A stretch of DNA of 64,000 bases from Amoebidium appalachense (lineage: Eukaryota; Ichthyosporea): positions 6,076,001 through 6,140,000 of the forward strand of contig CAVNZM010000014.1 in NCBI GenBank assembly GCA_963693365.1, written 5' to 3'. The position numbers were made by a program, and so were the translations under genes. The notes under the pieces are model-generated. The model made no database searches, was not told where the DNA came from, and was given only the letters and a program-made list of their open reading frames with translations. Below, piece after piece: positions 33,947 through 43,515 of this stretch. Positions within the stretch are counted from its first letter, which is position 1; each line of letters opens with the position of its first letter.

Positions 33947-35033
33947 GATGCCTACGAAATCTGATCTCAGAGTTTCCCTGTTGGTGTTTCTCGACCTCTT
34001 CACTCGCTGGCCGGAAGTGATTTTATTTCACAAAACACCCACAGCCGAAGATGTGGCAAAGGCATTCGAAGACTCCATCTACTGCCGTCACGGTCGTCCG
34101 GAATTTTTAGTATCAGACAACGGCGCGAATTTGGCAGCTATGTTGGTCACAGATGTCTGTCGAGTGTTGGCTACAAAACGAATTTTTGCAAGTCCCTACA
34201 GCCCCCAGACCAATGGTGCCGTAGAGCGATTCAATCGCACACTTAAGAATATTCTTGCCACTCTCGTGCAGGATAAACACCACGAATGGATTGACTACTT
34301 ACCGCAAGTACTGTTTTCCTACCGCACCGCCTACCACTCTTCCTTGGGGGACACGCCATTCTTCATGCTTTATGGCAGAGATCCGGTCGAGCCCCCCCGC
34401 CCCCCAATTGCGGCTTCATGTGGGATGGAGACGGAGGAATACCGTCGAGAACTACTGCAACGAGTGCAGTATGCCCGGCAAACAGTCACACGAATTATGT
34501 CTGAAGCTGCCCGTCGTAGTAAAATCACGGCTAACAAAAATGCTCGTGAACCCACAGAACTCGAGGGTCTGGTGTTGAAAGCAGTCACAGACTCCACCAC
34601 CGACCACAGTCTACCCACGGCACTCAGACCTAAATGGGAAGGTCCGTATCGCGTCCTGCGGCGCGTTACCGACGCCCCCATGTCTTACGAAATTCAGCGG
34701 GTTGGGTCAACGGACACCGTTCGAGCACACGCACGTCACTTGAAGCCGTATTTTCCCCGTGACGACGTTGATATGACGCCAGCCGACTCTGGTCCGCAAG
34801 ATTCACCCACCCCCACCTTCGAAGTGGCAAAAATTATTGCCCACAAGTACGACTCGGCAACTGCCCAAGCCCTTTACAAAGTTCGTTGGAAAGGGTACAC
34901 GGCTAAGAACGACACCTGGGAACCTCACTCCGGCCTGCAAGACACAGCCGCAGGAGCACTCACAGACTACCTAGGTACTTTGGTGGCCGGCCCTGCCAGC
35001 CAGCCCGCACGAAAGAAGCGCCGACGTCGCTAA
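33770..35033 (+). CDS. pol: Pol of gypsy B, second part (integrase core, chromodomain)
   Basis: In the shifted frame: the CxxC half of the zinc domain (CKACQYRK), the integrase core (MDITEMP, VSDNGANL, NGAVERFN at about 33930-34235) and a clear chromodomain, YKVRWKGYTAKNDTWEP (about 34878). It ends at TAA 35031-35033. One indel joins the two parts; with it the element would be non-autonomous for integration. Confidence 0.92.
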
Positions 35034-35097
35034 CTTCCCTCAGCCTGGTGGTTTACCGTCTCCAGACCATACCACCAGGCTCCCGAGAAGGGGGGAG

Positions 35098-35707
35098 TGT
35101 AAACATCTGTACACGCCGTACATGTTTACTATTAAGAATATACTGTACATATCATAGTGATCACGTAGATATTGTGTACATATGATCAGATCAATATCAC
35201 ACGCGACAGCCGCGGGCTGCGGCTCACGACTGAGCCGCGGCGCCGGCAATATGCAGTGGCCGTGCAGTCAGTATGAACCAATAGAATTCGAGAACCGCTA
35301 GGATAGGAATGCAAGTCTCATCCACTACGGAGGCGACATCTATAGCTAAACGAACGGAACCAATAAGGAAATCAGACCCAGTTGCATAAACCTAAACGGG
35401 CTTAAGTATTGACCAATCATTTGCCACAAAGTTATCCTTTTAGTTAGCTTCATGTTATTGGTGCACTGTGTGCACATAAAGACGACCGCACTCTTCTGAC
35501 TGGTCAGAAGTCACGAAGGCATCAATGCCACCCATCCAGATGATCCGGAACCTGGGGGCTATATAAACAAGCCGTCCCAGTACGGGGGATCACTCTGAAC
35601 GAGCACATTAAATAGTAACCTGGCCGCGTGTGCCTTACTACCCGTTCTCTGTCTTTATTCTGATTCAGTTGTTCTCTGCCTTATCCCAACTAGTTCAACT
35701 GTTTACA
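35098..35707 (+). repeat. Gypsy B 3' LTR
   Basis: 610 bp, same length as the 5' LTR; differences noticed at the ATTAAGAATA and CTATAGCTAAACG positions. Confidence 0.95.
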
Positions 35708-35830
35708 CATGTTCAGTTGTTGTACACCTGCCAAGTGTGAGAATTATACTCAATAATCAACGAGTCGGAATCACAATAAACTTTAAATTTGAGGAACTTG
35801 AACGGTCTTCTTGACTGCCAGTGCCGCCGC

Positions 35831-36851
35831 TCAGTCGTCCAGAACGGACATGTCAAGGCTGCGGTCATCCGCCGGCATAAGTCCTTTCAATATGCTATGG
35901 GCACCACTTCGTGACGGCGAGTCACTGCCGCCAGTGAAATCTTCTGTTAGGACGTCTCTCTCAGCAAACAGATTGTACCTTGGGGCGAACCCCGCCCACG
36001 CCATTGACGTCTGCGCCTGAGTGAGCCGTATGGCGCTGAGCTTCTCTCGAGTCTTTAGCTCTTCTGCCATCAGCGCGTCCCTTATGCTCTTCATCTGGAC
36101 TTCGTCAATGTCGGCCCTGTAGGTACCCTGCTTCACTATTGCCCTGCGCACCGTGTTGGGGAAGTAGGTGGACACGGCTGGAGTCAACGCCACCATCTTC
36201 TTGGCTCGCATGGCCGTCGCGCCGTCCATGGATGAATCGGCCTTTGCAGTGACGACGACGTCTCGGATTGCTTTGCGGGGCGCAGGCTCACCCCTGCCAA
36301 GTAGCTGGAACGCAGGGTTCTCCAGACTCCTCATGTCGGCACACTCCTCGTAGTCGGCGGGCCTCAGTTTTGACAGCAGACACCCTTTGTAACCTCGTAC
36401 ATGTGGTCCGACCAGGTTGTTGATTGAGGACTTCACAGGTGCGTCCTCGCTACGACGGTCGAGCTTAACCTTAAACTTGCTCTCGGCCACTGTGCGCAGC
36501 TGCACGATCCTGGGGTTCGTCGATGAATGGATCTGCTTGACGAGGCCCGGGTTCCGCAGGATGATCTGCTTGATACTCTGTTTTGAAACTTTGTCTCCGT
36601 AAACACCTTCTAATTGCGAGACGATCTGTGAAGTCTGTGTAGGGAACGTCGACTGCATGACGTCCACCAGTTCCGCGGCGGGAATTGAACTGAGGGCGCC
36701 TGTATACAAATAAGACTTACCAGTGACGTACCGCGATCTTACCGTCTGAATCTAAAGAAAACTGCGATGGACTCGGACCTGGACTTGCTGACTCGCTCAT
36801 GCCACGACTCTGGGCCATGTGATCACCATCAACAACCATTGACTCGGACAT
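35831..36851 (-). CDS. Unknown 325-residue protein, two exons with a 43-nt intron
   Basis: Exon 1 is 36851-36743 (ATG; Met/Ser-rich start MSESMVVDGDHM), the intron is 36742-36700 (GTAAGA...TACAG, 43 nt) and exon 2 is 36699-35831 ending in TGA. The split Gly codon joins cleanly; unspliced reading hits a stop in the intron. There is no signal peptide or membrane segment. The protein is mixed charged with a helical N-terminal half (VSKQSIKQIILRNPGLVKQI) and a Ser/Asp-rich end. It converges with the polymerase gene and shares its GC-rich codon use, so it probably belongs to the same element. No family is recognised. Confidence 0.65.
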
Positions 36852-36944
36852 GTTGGCAGCTTTGCGGTGTATTTTTCTAGGTGCTTGGTTTATATCGGCA
36901 TGACAAAATGATCACAAAGTTTTTCCGAATGAGCGACTGGCTGT

Positions 36945-37265
36945 TCATGCAGGGAGCAGGATGACGCCGTCAGTGTCTGTAGGGTTGTCTCTCGTTCCGT
37001 TGTCGTCAAAGGCCGCCTGGAATCCACGGGACCACTGAGGGTCTACTACCCGGGACCGGACAGTCAGCCGCCACGCCACCGTTTTCGGTCGTGCCTGGCG
37101 CAAGCGTGCCAGAAGTCCACCGGCTGACACCTCTTTTGCGTTACGGAAGGAGTCCTCGACCACGGCGGTTAGGATGTTCATAGGCAGAAGTTCAACACTG
37201 CGACCCTCAATCCTGTTGAGGAGCACCATGTGTGACGCCGTGAGCAGTTGGGGTGCCATCAGCAA
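36945..37265 (-). CDS. Unknown 106-residue protein
   Basis: Open frame on the same strand and just upstream (94 bases) of the 325-residue gene. It starts LMAPQLLTASHMVLLNRIEG and ends GVILLPA. The N-terminal half is hydrophobic-helical, the middle basic (LLARLRQARPKTVAWRLTVR). It may be the last exon or a full small gene of the polymerase element. No homology is recognised. Confidence 0.4.
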   Translation of the reverse strand: MLMAPQLLTASHMVLLNRIEGRSVELLPMNILTAVVEDSFRNAKEVSAGGLLARLRQARPKTVAWRLTVRSRVVDPQWSRGFQAAFDDNGTRDNPTDTDGVILLPA

Positions 37266-37807
37266 ACCCCCCCGGGGTGTACTCGAATATTATTGGAATA
37301 TACTGTCCAAAACGCGACCATGAATATTCAGTCAGAACATTAAATGATACACTCGTACACGTGTATGGCATTCCAATGAACACTAACGGGCACCATGTAT
37401 TCATGAATGCCTTATGAATGTCAGACGAACACATAATATTATGGAACACATGCGGAATATATGTGAATACCTAATGACGAACATTCAAGTAGTACCCACG
37501 CAACGCGTATTCGATTGTATTCATTGTAACACACTATGAACACGTATAGTATACCAACCCGAATACTCATACTGAACAGTCACTGGTACTACACAATATC
37601 CTATGAATACCCTCTGAATATCACCTATACACTATGTATTCCATTGCACCGCATAGTGTCCATATGGTACTCATGTGTACTAACCCCATACTCTTCGTGA
37701 ACATACATGGATAGTAGCTGGGCACATCTCAGATAATATTGAATATGAATATGAATGCTAATGAATATGAAGACGATGGTATATTCCAGTGTCGTGGGGG
37801 TGTAGCT
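37266..37807. other. AT-rich spacer with GAATAC/GAACAC motifs
   Basis: No gene. Short words such as GAATAC, GAACAC and ATGAATA recur in both orientations across about 500 bases. The right end (GGGTGTAGCT, 37798-37807) is the leader that follows the inverted LTR. Confidence 0.45.
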
Positions 37808-38414
37808 TGTCGTGGCAACAAACAGAGTGTATACAAACTACTCTAACTATCTGCACGCTTAAAGGGGCTCGAAACCGTGTATACGTATAAACTTTTCTTT
37901 GAGTTGGGTGGGAAGCGAGTTTTTTGTGTTCTTAGAAGAACTTCCAAAAGCCCGCGACCCCGCGAGACACTTCACAGACACGCGGCCCACTGGCCAGACA
38001 AATACCACAGTGACATTCAGCCAATCACAACACTCCCTCCCCCACAGACTACACGCACTCCACACCATTGGATACCGCGACCTCAGACACCCCTACAGCA
38101 CTACAACACGTACACACGTTTACTCACAATACATATAAGCATACACACACGCGAGCAGGCAACATGGGTCTCGCCACGCACACAGCAAGAAGCAATACAA
38201 CATTTAACATGGAGAGTACGCAGAGGCATTGTGCATGCACGCGCGCACCTTTAACAATCAGCCGCCGCCGCATCAGGTTCTCCCCATACCACTGAATAAT
38301 CTCCTCATACCCCACTTAGACCCCGGCATCACTATGCAAGAAAACCCCCGAAATTCACTCACCAAAACACAAAATATAGAAGCAAACTAATACGAATCAG
38401 CTCAGCACATGACA
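37798..38414 (-). mobile_element. Inverted LTR of the element C family plus 10-12 bases of leader
   Basis: 37808-38414 is the reverse complement of the element C LTR (607 versus 605 bp, a handful of changes). Beyond its inner end, 37796-37807 is the complement of AGCTACACCC, the leader that follows the 5' LTR in element C. So it is a 5' LTR of a truncated copy rather than a plain solo LTR. No target duplication was found (TAGCT versus TCCAC). Confidence 0.75.
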
Positions 38415-38483
38415 TCCACTGGCAGTAGTACAACTACCGTGTACATGTACATTCAGCCTGCATATTCATGTATGCAAAAGGAT

Positions 38484-38526
<43 letters not shown>

Positions 38527-38722
38527 GGACCCGGACTCAAGGTTTTTTTATCACTTTCTTTTATTACTAAATTAACGGCAGTCCCTAGTAGCTTGGTGGT
38601 GGCTTCGTTAACTTGAAGATGCTGCCGCAGGCGAGTGAACTATCTGAGAACCTGCATCAGTGTGTGTGCATGTGTGTGTGTGTGTATGTGTGTGTGTGTG
38701 TGGTGTTTGTGTGTGTGTATGT

Positions 38723-38762
<40 letters not shown>

Positions 38763-38870
38763 GTGTGTAAGTGTGCACGCGTGTGCGTGTCCGTGTGTGC
38801 GTGGGGGGGGGGGGGGGGTGGGAAGGGGACGGCAGGTTTAGGGGGGGGGGGGGGGGGTGCAAGCAGAGCA
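38484..38870. repeat. G tract and (GT)n between the two opposed LTRs
   Basis: G homopolymer 38484-38522, (GT)n with variants 38660-38785, G-rich 38803-38858. Confidence 0.9.
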
Positions 38871-38885
38871 TGGGGAAGGAATGTA

Positions 38886-39490
38886 TGTCATGTGCTGAGC
38901 TGATTCATATTAGTTTACTTCTATATTTTGTGTTTTGGTGAGTTAATTTCGGGGGTTTTCTTGCATAGTGATGCCGGGGTCTAAATGGGGTATGAGGAGA
39001 TTAATCAGTGGTATGGGGAGAATCTGATGCAGCGGCGGCTGATTGTTTGGTGCGCGCGTGCATGCCCCATGCCTCTGCGTACTCTCCATGTTAAATGTTG
39101 TATTGCTTCTTGCTGTGTGCGTGGCGAGACCCATGTTGCCTGCTCGCGTGTGTGTATGCTTATATGTATTGTGAGTAAACGTGTGTACGTGTTGTAGTGC
39201 TGTAGGGGTGTCTGAGGTCGCGGTAGCCAATGGTGTGGAGTGCGTGTAGTCTGTGGGGGAGGGAGTGTTGTGATTGGCTGAATGTCACTGTGGTATTTGT
39301 CTGGCCAGTGGGCCGCGTGTCTGTGAAGTGTCTCGCGGGGTCGCGGGCTTTTGGAAGTTCTTCTCAGAACACAAAAAACTCGCTTCCCACCCAACTCAAA
39401 GAAAAGTTTATACGTATACACGGTTTCGAGCCCCTTTAAGCGTGCAGATAGTTAGAGTAGTTCATATACACTCTGTTTGTAGGTACGACA
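38886..39490 (+). repeat. Element C 5' LTR
   Basis: Carries CCAAT-type boxes (AGCCAATGGTG and GTGATTGGCTG). No perfect TATATAA is present; TGCTTATATG (about 39148) is the nearest. Confidence 0.93.
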
Positions 39491-39502
39491 AGCTACACCC
39501 CC
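39491..39502 (+). promoter_or_regulatory. Element C primer-binding site candidate, tRNA-Ala 5'-end type
   Basis: AGCTACACCCCC abuts the LTR with no spacer. Its complement GGGGGTGTAGCT equals the first 12 bases of many eukaryotic tRNA-Ala species. Confidence 0.5.
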
Positions 39503-39517
39503 TTTCTCTGCAGTTTT

Positions 39518-40014
39518 TTGCAGGGAGGGGGCACACGCACTGTTAGTCCTTCTGGGCTGTTGCTTTCACCCCTAGTTTTTTTTTTTTCACGCCTAGCGGT
39601 TATGAGTGGTTTTGTCTTAGGCCTTTTTCGACGGTTAGAGGTAGAAGAAACATACGCACACACAGACCTACAGCTAGCAACAGTTGGCATAGGCAACATG
39701 AGCAGTAGGACTAGTATCACAGGGGACTTAGTCCTCGCTAAGGACCTTGACCTCCCTAGGTGACTTAGCAAGCTCAGGGCCGTTTGCCCAGCAGAGGCCT
39801 CAGAGGGGACCGGCGGCAGTCACCCTCCCCACGGCGCTACCAGCCCTACCAGCCACGGCCACAACGGGATAACAGATGGGCCAGGCTGGCGTCTTTGGGG
39901 CGGGACAGCAAGAGCCGGCGCCAGGCTCTTTCCCAGGCACCTGTGACAACTGCAAGGAGCGGGGGCAACGCGTGGTGTAAACAGCCCCGTCGTGGGGGGC
40001 AGGGACGTCGGTGA
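39518..40014 (+). pseudogene. Gag remnant of element C (tentative)
   Basis: Two overlapping frames: 39518-39763 (81 codons) and 39784-40014 (76 codons, Arg/Gln/Pro-rich, RRYQPYQPRPQRDNRW, like the basic linker before a Gag zinc knuckle). In a neighbouring frame TCDNCKERGQR (about 39946) resembles a knuckle missing its His and last Cys. A decayed gag is the simplest reading, but the evidence is thin. Confidence 0.3.
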
Positions 40015-40972
40015 CCGTGTTGCTGGTATGAAGGTTTTATTAGGGGGTAGGCCATCTCTTGGGTTGTTGTTGTTGTAATACTATGGGAGTAACTGTTGTG
40101 TGGTGTTATTTTTCGGCGAGTTTTCTACTGGTGCCTGGCGTTTTCGACGTGTGTATGAGTCCTGTGTTGGCGACGTGTGTGGTTAGGGTCAGTGGAATAG
40201 AAAGTCCTGCTGCTGTCTGGGAGCTCGGCCCTCTGACGAGGGGGCTGGGGGGGGGTCGAAGTGTAGTCATGGCAGTGGCAGGCCCCCACTGTTGTGAACC
40301 CCCGTCGTCAAAGGGCCTGGTGCTGAGGCCCCTTGGAGTGGCTGCCCTGGGCCTGGTGTTGAGGCCCTTTGGAGTGGCTGCCCGTAGTGTTGTTGAGTAG
40401 TGTTGTGGTGCCCAGTGCAGCAGTAGGCCTTAGACACACCGCTGGGTAGGGCACGGTTGGGGCGGAGGCATTCCCAAACCACCGGGACCTACGTAGTAGG
40501 AGTCTTTGTCGGGTAGAGGAATGGCCAGCAAGAGAGTCTGGAGGTGTACGTCACATGAGTCTGGAGGTGTTCGTCACGGCATGTTTGGTTGTGTTAGGAA
40601 TTCTTTGGGGATGGGGCATGCTGAGTGTGGTTGTATGGATGGTGTCTGTTATCATGTCTGTTGCTATGTTCCACTCGATATAACATTGTGCCAGGGGCAT
40701 GGGGTTTTGGGTGCAGATTGTGGACGGGGGCAGAGGTGCATCTACAGGGCAACGTCAGTGGCGGTTCATAATTATCCTTGTTTTGGGGTTGGGTTGGGTA
40801 TTAACCATGGTGGGGTGGTGTGTGGATGTATGTATATGTTTTATGTTATATGTTAAATGTTGCTTCCTGCATGGGTAGCGGTAGTTGTAGTCGCTCAGCA
40901 CATAACTTTATTTTGTTTTTAGGTAGTTTTTACTGAGGTGGAACTCAGTTATTTTCTGTGCGAGGGGGGAGT
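40015..40972 (+). other. Element C internal sequence, no gene
   Basis: GT-rich, with a local duplication (GCCTGGTGCTGAGGCCCCTT near 40315 and GCCTGGTGTTGAGGCCCTTT near 40350). Only short frames occur. The 117-codon frame at 40506-40856 has no recognised feature. Confidence 0.4.
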
Positions 40973-41577
40973 TGTCATGTGCTGAGCTGATTCGTATTAG
41001 TTTACTTCTATATTTTGTGTTTTGGTGAGTTAATTTCGGGGGTTTTCTTGCATAGTGATGCCGGGGTCTAAATGGGGTATGAGGAGATTAATCAGTGGTA
41101 TGGGGAGAATCTGATGCAGCGGCGGCTGATTGTTTGGTGCGCGCGTGCATGCCCCATGCCTCTGCGTACTCTCCATGTTAAATGTTGTATTGCTTCTTGC
41201 TGTGTGCGTGGCGAGACCCATGTTGCCTGCTCGCGTGTGTGTATGCTTATATGTATTGTGAGTAAACGTGTGTACGTGTTGTAGTGCTGTAGGGGTGTCT
41301 GAGGTCGCGGTAGCCAATGGTGTGGAGTGCGTGTAGTCTGTGGGGGAGGGAGTGTTGTGATTGGCTGAATGTCACTGTGGTATTTGTCTGGCCAGTGGGC
41401 CGCGTGTCTGTGAAGTGTCTCGCGGGGTCGCGGGCTTTTGGAAGTTCTTCTCAGAACACAAAAAACTCGCTTCCCACCCAACTCAAAGAAAAGTTTATAC
41501 GTATACACGGTTTCGAGCCCCTTTAAGCGTGCAGATAGTTAGAGTAGTTCATATACACTCTGTTTGTAGGTACGACA
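40973..41577 (+). repeat. Element C 3' LTR
   Basis: 605 bp; one base differs from the 5' LTR (GATTCGTATT versus GATTCATATT). Confidence 0.93.
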
Positions 41578-41639
41578 ATGTATGTGGCTGATGAGGGGCG
41601 AGGGGGGGGGGGGGGGGGGAGGATCCTGGGGGTTAGCAA

Positions 41640-41713
41640 AAGAACACTAAGACTTGAAGTAACAAACATGAGGCCACACTCCTGTTCAAAGGCCGGTTGG
41701 TTTAAACCGCAGG
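41640..41713 (-). other. Possible third exon of the minus-strand Cys-rich gene
   Basis: A 3' splice site (CCACTAG) is followed by a frame (CGLNQPAFEQECGLMFV) whose phase fits the exon at 41927-41831. The 5' splice site is unclear and element C lies just beyond. Confidence 0.3.
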
Positions 41714-41830
41714 CTAGTGGGGTGAGGGGGCGGTGGGGGGCGAGCGGGGGACTGGGGAAGGAAGGGGCGGGGGGAGGGGGGGGGGGGGGAGATAGGGGGG
41801 GGGGGGGGGGGGGGGGGGGGGGTGTCTCAC

Positions 41831-41927
41831 CGTTGCGCTCAAGATGGAAGTGAACTGTATGGGACACACAGTACCCTTCGCAGTAGGTGACCAGGTTTGC
41901 GCACAGGAATTTCTTGCATTTGTGAAC
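41831..41927 (-). CDS. Cys/His-rich exon, host gene N, exon 2
   Basis: A 3' splice site (CACTCAG) at 41928 and a 5' splice site (AACG|GTGAGA) at 41830 bound 97 bases reading VHKCKKFLCANLVTYC, then EGYCVSHTVHFHLERN. The 5' splice site is followed within eight bases by a C tract. The phase matches exon 49449-49190 upstream on the same strand, so copia D (42136-48925) and its flanking G tracts would form the intron. The spacing of Cys and His suggests metal binding; the family is unknown. Confidence 0.45.
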
Positions 41928-42135
41928 CTGAGTGTGTGCAGGAGGGGGCCCAGGGGGGGGGGGGGGGGGGGGGGGGGGGAGGGGGGGGGGGGGAAGGGGG
42001 GAGGGTGTGTGTGTAGGGGGGGGAAGAGGGGATGGCCCAGGAGAAGTGAGAGGAGAGGAGGGAAGGGGAAGTATTGGTTGGGGACGGGGGGGGGGGGGGG
42101 GGGCCGGGGGAGGTTTAGGCGGGGGGGGGGGGGGG

Positions 42136-43070
42136 TGTTAAATTCTTTAAGTATTTAGGATGTAAGCAGAGACACAGTGGTGCAGTGTGAAAACACCACA
42201 GACACACACAACAACAAAACACGGAACGATCGGAGCAGTGTACACAACAGACATCAATGTTTAGACACGACTGAACTCAATTTATTTTGATCGCTAATAA
42301 ATACCTGAAATTCCCTTAAGTTAAATCCATACATGATTTCCGACCAGTCGGAAATCAGATCTATGTCTAAAATAACCAATCATAATTAACTGATTATTTC
42401 CCGGATAGATCCGGAGACGCGGGAACACACACCATAGGTCACAGCTATAAGAAAGAAAAGAGGTGAAGAGTAACGAGGAAAGAGGTGGTGTTTCTAACCT
42501 ATCATCGGCTACAAAGACTCAGACATTTTCTGACTAAGTCCACTGATTGGATATAGTACGGCAACACACAAAACAAAAGTGGTTGACTAAGCTATGAATC
42601 ATACCTGACAAGCTAAAGTGTAACCTAAGTGTTTTTCTACCAATCAAAACATAACGAGTAATATAAATCTACTCAACGTATATTAGTGAGAGAGAAATAT
42701 AATTAAATGAAAGGAAACAAGAGAAGAAAGAAAGAGAAAAGAAAAGACGAAGAAAGAGGAAAAAGAAAAGAAAGCAGGACAGAAAACACGAACAGCAAAA
42801 CACAGTTATAACCGAAGATATTCATGTACACATAACATGTACACGTGTCTCCCTCACTGGGTAGACTCGTGTACCTATAATCAGTTGCTGTAATCGATAT
42901 CTAAACACACGAATATAGCCGACACAACACGATTACAAGTACTCAAATACACTGGAGATCGATGTCATAATTTACGTACAAGGAGCACATCTTTTTCATT
43001 AAGTAAATGAATGAAAACATAACACGAACTGAGAAGATCTTACAATATGTAAATACTACGTATTATAACA
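42136..43070 (-). repeat. Copia D 3' LTR
   Basis: 935 bp; on the minus strand TGTTATAATACG...TTTAACA. Contains CCAATCA-type boxes and purine-rich GAAAGAAAAG stretches. Confidence 0.95.
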
Positions 43071-43515
43071 TCCCCACTTAAGACTTTGAAGTTTGTGTTA
43101 TCATATCCCCACTGAACTAGTGAAATCTCCCCACTTGAGAACAGAAACGGAAAAAAAAAAATTAAAGTGTGTACTTTTCCCGGGGGGGGGGGGGGGGGGG
43201 GGAAGGGGGGGGGGGGGGGAGGGGGGGGGGGGGGAGGGGGGGGGGGGGGGGGGAAGGGGGGGGGGGAAGGGGGGGGGGGGGGGGGAGGGGGGGGGGAAGG
43301 AACCGGGGCAAAAACAACGAATATATATAACGTGTATAGGCGGTGTTTGATTAACTGGGTTTTAAACCAGTGAAAGATAGAGTAGAGTGATGGTACGGGT
43401 CAAACCTTATATATAAACCCTAAGTGGGCATACCCACAAAGGCAATACATATGATATAATGATGTTGATAAAGTAAGTAGTACACATGAGAAAATCACTC
43501 TTGAAGTAGGTCGGG
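43071..43515. repeat. G-rich tract and 3' non-coding part of copia D
   Basis: 43181-43300 is an almost pure G tract with scattered AA, inside the element between the RT stop and the 3' LTR. It may be a recent expansion of the polypurine region. Confidence 0.8.

Larger units (their letters stand above)
27486..35707 (+). mobile_element. Ty3/gypsy chromovirus B, full length, one integrase frame break
   Basis: LTRs of 610 bp (27486-28095 and 35098-35707) show two differences by eye. The TSD is CATGT at 27481-27485 and 35708-35712. LTR ends are TGTAAAC...TTTACA. One base after the 5' LTR is a standard primer site, TGGCGACCGCGC (tRNA 3'-end type). The polypurine tract GAGAAGGGGGGAG precedes the 3' LTR. 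Gag and pol are in the same frame separated by one UAG. It landed between the polymerase gene and the convergent gene at 35831-36851. Confidence 0.96.
38886..41577 (+). mobile_element. Element C: non-autonomous LTR retrotransposon
   Basis: LTRs of 605 bp (38886-39490 and 40973-41577) differ at one base by eye. The TSD is ATGTA at 38881-38885 and 41578-41582. LTR ends are TGTCATG...ACGACA. The internal part is only 1.48 kb and lacks protease, RT and integrase. It starts AGCTACACCCCC right after the LTR and ends with the polypurine tract GAGGGGGGAGT. The near-identical LTRs show recent movement, so its enzymes come from elsewhere; element A shares the first nine leader bases. Confidence 0.93.
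41598..42135. repeat. G-rich tracts (sense-strand C tracts of gene N introns)
   Basis: G homopolymers at 41609-41629, 41778-41822, 41956-41998 and 42087-42135 surround the exons above. Confidence 0.85.

Noticed and set aside
37808-38414. A simple solo LTR
   Set aside because: The leader bases of element C follow its inner end, so it is a truncated element rather than an LTR-LTR recombination product.
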